This document shows positions 60,501-64,000 of a stretch of DNA of 64,000 bases, one piece after another (positions within the stretch are counted from its first letter, which is position 1; each line of letters starts with the position of its first letter). A model generated the notes under the pieces. The model saw only the letters and a list, made by a program, of their open reading frames with translations, ran no database searches and had not been told where the DNA came from. The position numbers were made by a program, and so were the translations under genes. Source of the DNA: Malurus cyaneus samueli (Eukaryota; Chordata; Aves; Passeriformes; Maluridae); assembly GCA_009741485.1 (NCBI GenBank), contig CM019230.1, positions 3,064,619 through 3,128,618 of the forward strand. Reading direction: 5' to 3'.

Positions 60501-61595
60501 GGGACATTTGGGTACCGCTGCCTCCCTGTCTTGCATCTTTAAACTTCCCGTCACGGGCCCGGCCGTGGCTTCTGTGCTGCAGCCGGTAACTCCATCCAGT
60601 CCCGGCGGCTCCACATTCAGCCTTCTTCCGTCAAGAGACCTTCAGAACTTTGTGACCCCTCACGGCCTTTTTTACTGCCTCAGACACACCATCCGCTGCC
60701 CCATAACCTCAGCGTCAGCCTGGCTGCAGTCCTGCCCCAACTGTCCAGTTTCTCTTCACCTCTCCATCGCTTTGCTGTGCTGGTAACAGCCTTTGAGCTG
60801 TCACCTCCCTCAGAACCCACACCACCTGCAGCACCTTGCACACAGACCCCTCAAGGGTCCCAGGCACTGCCAGCCCTCTCCTTGCCCTCAACACCCATCC
60901 TTGCGCCCAGATTTCACTGCTCCAGATCATGCACTGCCAGCGATTCATGACGCAGTGGAATTTCTTCATGCCAACCCTTCGATCCTTCAGGACAGCAGGT
61001 GTTTTACCTCAATTTCTGCTTGTGAACTGCCTTGTATTCTGTCGATCTAGTCCTGTTAAATATCTCCATTTGTCAGTAATGTGTTTTCTCTTCTCTTGAC
61101 TTCCTTGCTCTTCCTTGTTTTCTGTGGGTTTTTTTTCACAAAGCTCAGAACTGGAAGGCCCAAAACGAGCTGTATGAGATGTCACTGGTAATTCGCCCTC
61201 CTCAGCAAACGTGTGCAACCTACAGATTGGTGTAAATGGTTGAATGTGATGGCTTAGCACACAGAGGTGCATCCCTGATGCTTCTTTGAGTGGTACCTTA
61301 TAGGTGTCTTGCTGTCAGAGTTACGATTTCCATACGGTTTTTATGGTTTGAATTATATCCTCTGTGAAAATCAGTGTTCTTTTGTATTCCATCCCCCATG
61401 AGCAGGCCAAACCCACTGGAAACGATCCCATCCCTTTTCAGACCATGCCACAGAGGCAGGAATCCCTTTTCTTTTGTTCTTCCATATGATTTCGTTTTCA
61501 TCTGCCCTGATGGCTGTAGAACTGCTTTCAACTGCAATCTCATATCCCCTTTTCTTTACATTTCTGAGGACATTTCTAGGAGACAATAAGGGCGT
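60501..61595. other. Intergenic, nothing identified
   Basis: No gene, RNA or repeat family that I can name. Short open frames have no known domains. Confidence 0.6.
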
Positions 61596-61895
61596 GATGG
61601 AATCATGGAATCACAGAATGGTTGGAAGAGGCCTTAAAGCTCATCCAGTTCCACCCTCTTCCATGGGCAGGGACACTTTCCATTATCCCTAGTTGCTCCA
61701 AGCCCCGTCCAACCACGCCCTGGACACTCCCAGGGATGGAGCAGCCATCTCTGGAAAGCTGTGCCAGCGCCTCACCACCCTCACAGGGAAGAATTTCTTC
61801 CTAATACCCCATCTAGGGTATTGAAATCCTAATACCCCATCTAGGTTTGAAATCATTCCCCCTCATCCTGTCACTACACGCCTTTGTCCCAGGAG
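61596..61895 (-). mobile_element. CR1 LINE, 3' end, inverted
   Basis: Read on the minus strand the block ends in accattctgtgattccatga after ggcctcttcc. Inside are ccagagatggctgctccatc, gggagtgtccagggcgtgg and aattcttccctgtgagggtg, all typical of the CR1 3' region. 5'-truncated; no coding capacity. It holds a short internal duplication at 61,800-61,855. Confidence 0.9.
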
Positions 61896-62055
61896 AAGCC
61901 TGCGGTGCTCTGCCGGTTACTGAGGCAGAATCTGCGCTCTGCGGCAGGGTGTGGGTATTTCTGCCCCAAACCACTCAAAATGTGACCCCACCAAAGACAC
62001 AATTCCCCCACCCCGGTCTCCCTCTCCTGTCCCGGCATCTCTCAGAACCCCGCGC

Positions 62056-62136
62056 ACTACAACTCCCGGCATGCCCCGCGCCGCCACACATAGGCTTGCC
62101 GGCATTACCCGCGCGAGGCACCACGGGAGCTGTAGT
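62056..62136. promoter_or_regulatory. Pair of oppositely oriented ZNF143/THAP11-type sites
   Basis: ACTACAACTCCCGGCATGC at 62,056-62,074 (plus) matches the well-known ACTACAATTCCCAGCATGC motif. ACTACAGCTCCCGTGG is on the minus strand at 62,136-62,121. Both are in the CpG-rich flank upstream of KPNA2. Confidence 0.7.
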
Positions 62137-62222
62137 ACCGGGGCGTGTGCAAACATCACGTCCGGTTGACTCTTCTGGGAGGGGGTTCCCCGTCATCGTG
62201 AACCGGGCTGCTTTCAAACCGA

Positions 62223-62286
62223 CCAATCAGAAGGCTGCTTTGGCTCGAACTGGCCAATGGCAGGGCGCGGCCGCGGGAAATTTAAA
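62223..62286 (+). promoter_or_regulatory. KPNA2: KPNA2 core promoter: two CCAAT boxes, E2F-like site and CHR
   Basis: CCAAT at 62,223-62,227 and again at 62,254-62,258, 31 bases apart. They are followed by GCGGGAAA (E2F-like, 62,273-62,280) directly abutting TTTAAA (62,281-62,286). TTTAAA fits a cell-cycle homology region (CHR) but could also be a TATA-like element. Multiple NF-Y sites plus a CHR is the standard layout of G2/M genes, a class that includes KPNA2. Confidence 0.65.
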
Positions 62287-62289
62287 TGC

Positions 62290-62359
62290 CGCGTGGGGCA
62301 GCTGTGGGCAGTGGCAACGTGCGGCAGCAGCGGAGCGACCGGCGGAGTCCCCGGCCGAG
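62290..62359 (+). other. KPNA2: KPNA2 non-coding exon 1 (start approximate)
   Basis: Sequence after the core promoter ends at a plausible donor, CCGAG/GTGCGG, at 62,359/62,360. No ATG of KPNA2 lies here, consistent with translation starting in exon 2. The transcription start is inferred from promoter elements only. Confidence 0.5.
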
Positions 62360-63903
<1,544 letters not shown>

Positions 63904-64000
63904 GTAAGCAGTCCAGAGGCAACCACCTCAGCTGTGCAAGCCAGTAACCAGGCAAGGTGAGAGAATTAACTTAAGAGCCTAAGTGGCTGCTTGATGTCTT
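63904..64000 (+). other. KPNA2 intron 4, cut by the window end
   Basis: The intron begins with GTAAGC and continues past the edge. Confidence 0.85.

Noticed and set aside
59837..60507. Overlapping open frames of 110-140 codons, and a 229-codon frame to 60,786, across the tRNA and CpG island
   Set aside because: They run through a tRNA gene and GC-rich promoter sequence and match no protein family I know.

Overview
The window is vertebrate nuclear DNA, almost certainly from a bird. Genes are split by GT-AG introns into vertebrate-style exons. Several repeats end in the CR1 LINE signature (copies of ATTCTATG or ATTCTGTG), and the gene order BPTF - C17orf58 orthologue - tRNA-Arg(CCG) - KPNA2 matches human 17q24.2 as I recall it. 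All gene names come from recognising translated exons; no database was searched.

Layout. 1-1,660: a CpG island holding BPTF exon 1 and its promoter, read on the MINUS strand. 1,661-12,054: AT-rich non-coding DNA that is at least partly BPTF intron 1. 12,055-48,883: BPTF exons 2-32 on the PLUS strand, with a 3' UTR to about 49.75 kb. 49.75-53.47 kb: intergenic. 53,470-58,398: the five-exon C17orf58 orthologue (secreted, NTR-like) on the minus strand, 366 codons plus stop with every splice phase consistent. 59.6 kb: a GGAT microsatellite. 60,189-60,261: tRNA-Arg(CCG), minus strand, beside an unexplained CpG island. 61.6-61.9 kb: an inverted CR1. 62.0-62.36 kb: the KPNA2 promoter and non-coding exon 1. 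63,105-63,903: KPNA2 coding exons 2-4, plus strand, running off the window.

BPTF is the large subunit of the NURF chromatin-remodelling complex. Its exons encode, in order, an acidic N-terminus, the DDT domain, a first PHD finger, long charged and Gln/Thr-rich linkers, a C-terminal PHD finger that reads H3K4me3, and a bromodomain. With all optional segments the model is about 3,190 codons; without the three optional segments it is about 3,050, close to the human length as I remember it.

The most notable observations are: (1) BPTF exon 1 lies in the opposite orientation to the other 31 exons although the splice junction fits exactly, which points to an inverted contig in the assembly or an inverted duplicate; (2) exon 24 carries three frame changes and an in-frame TGA although its flanking splice sites are intact, and exon 1 also has frame breaks; (3) cassette exon 28 turns one PHD finger into two, each with a complete methyl-lysine cage; (4) a compact E2F-like/CHR/CCAAT cell-cycle promoter at KPNA2, preceded by a pair of oppositely oriented ZNF143-type sites; (5) an orphan CpG island next to the tRNA. 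I found no sign of an unknown protein-coding system; the novelty is structural.
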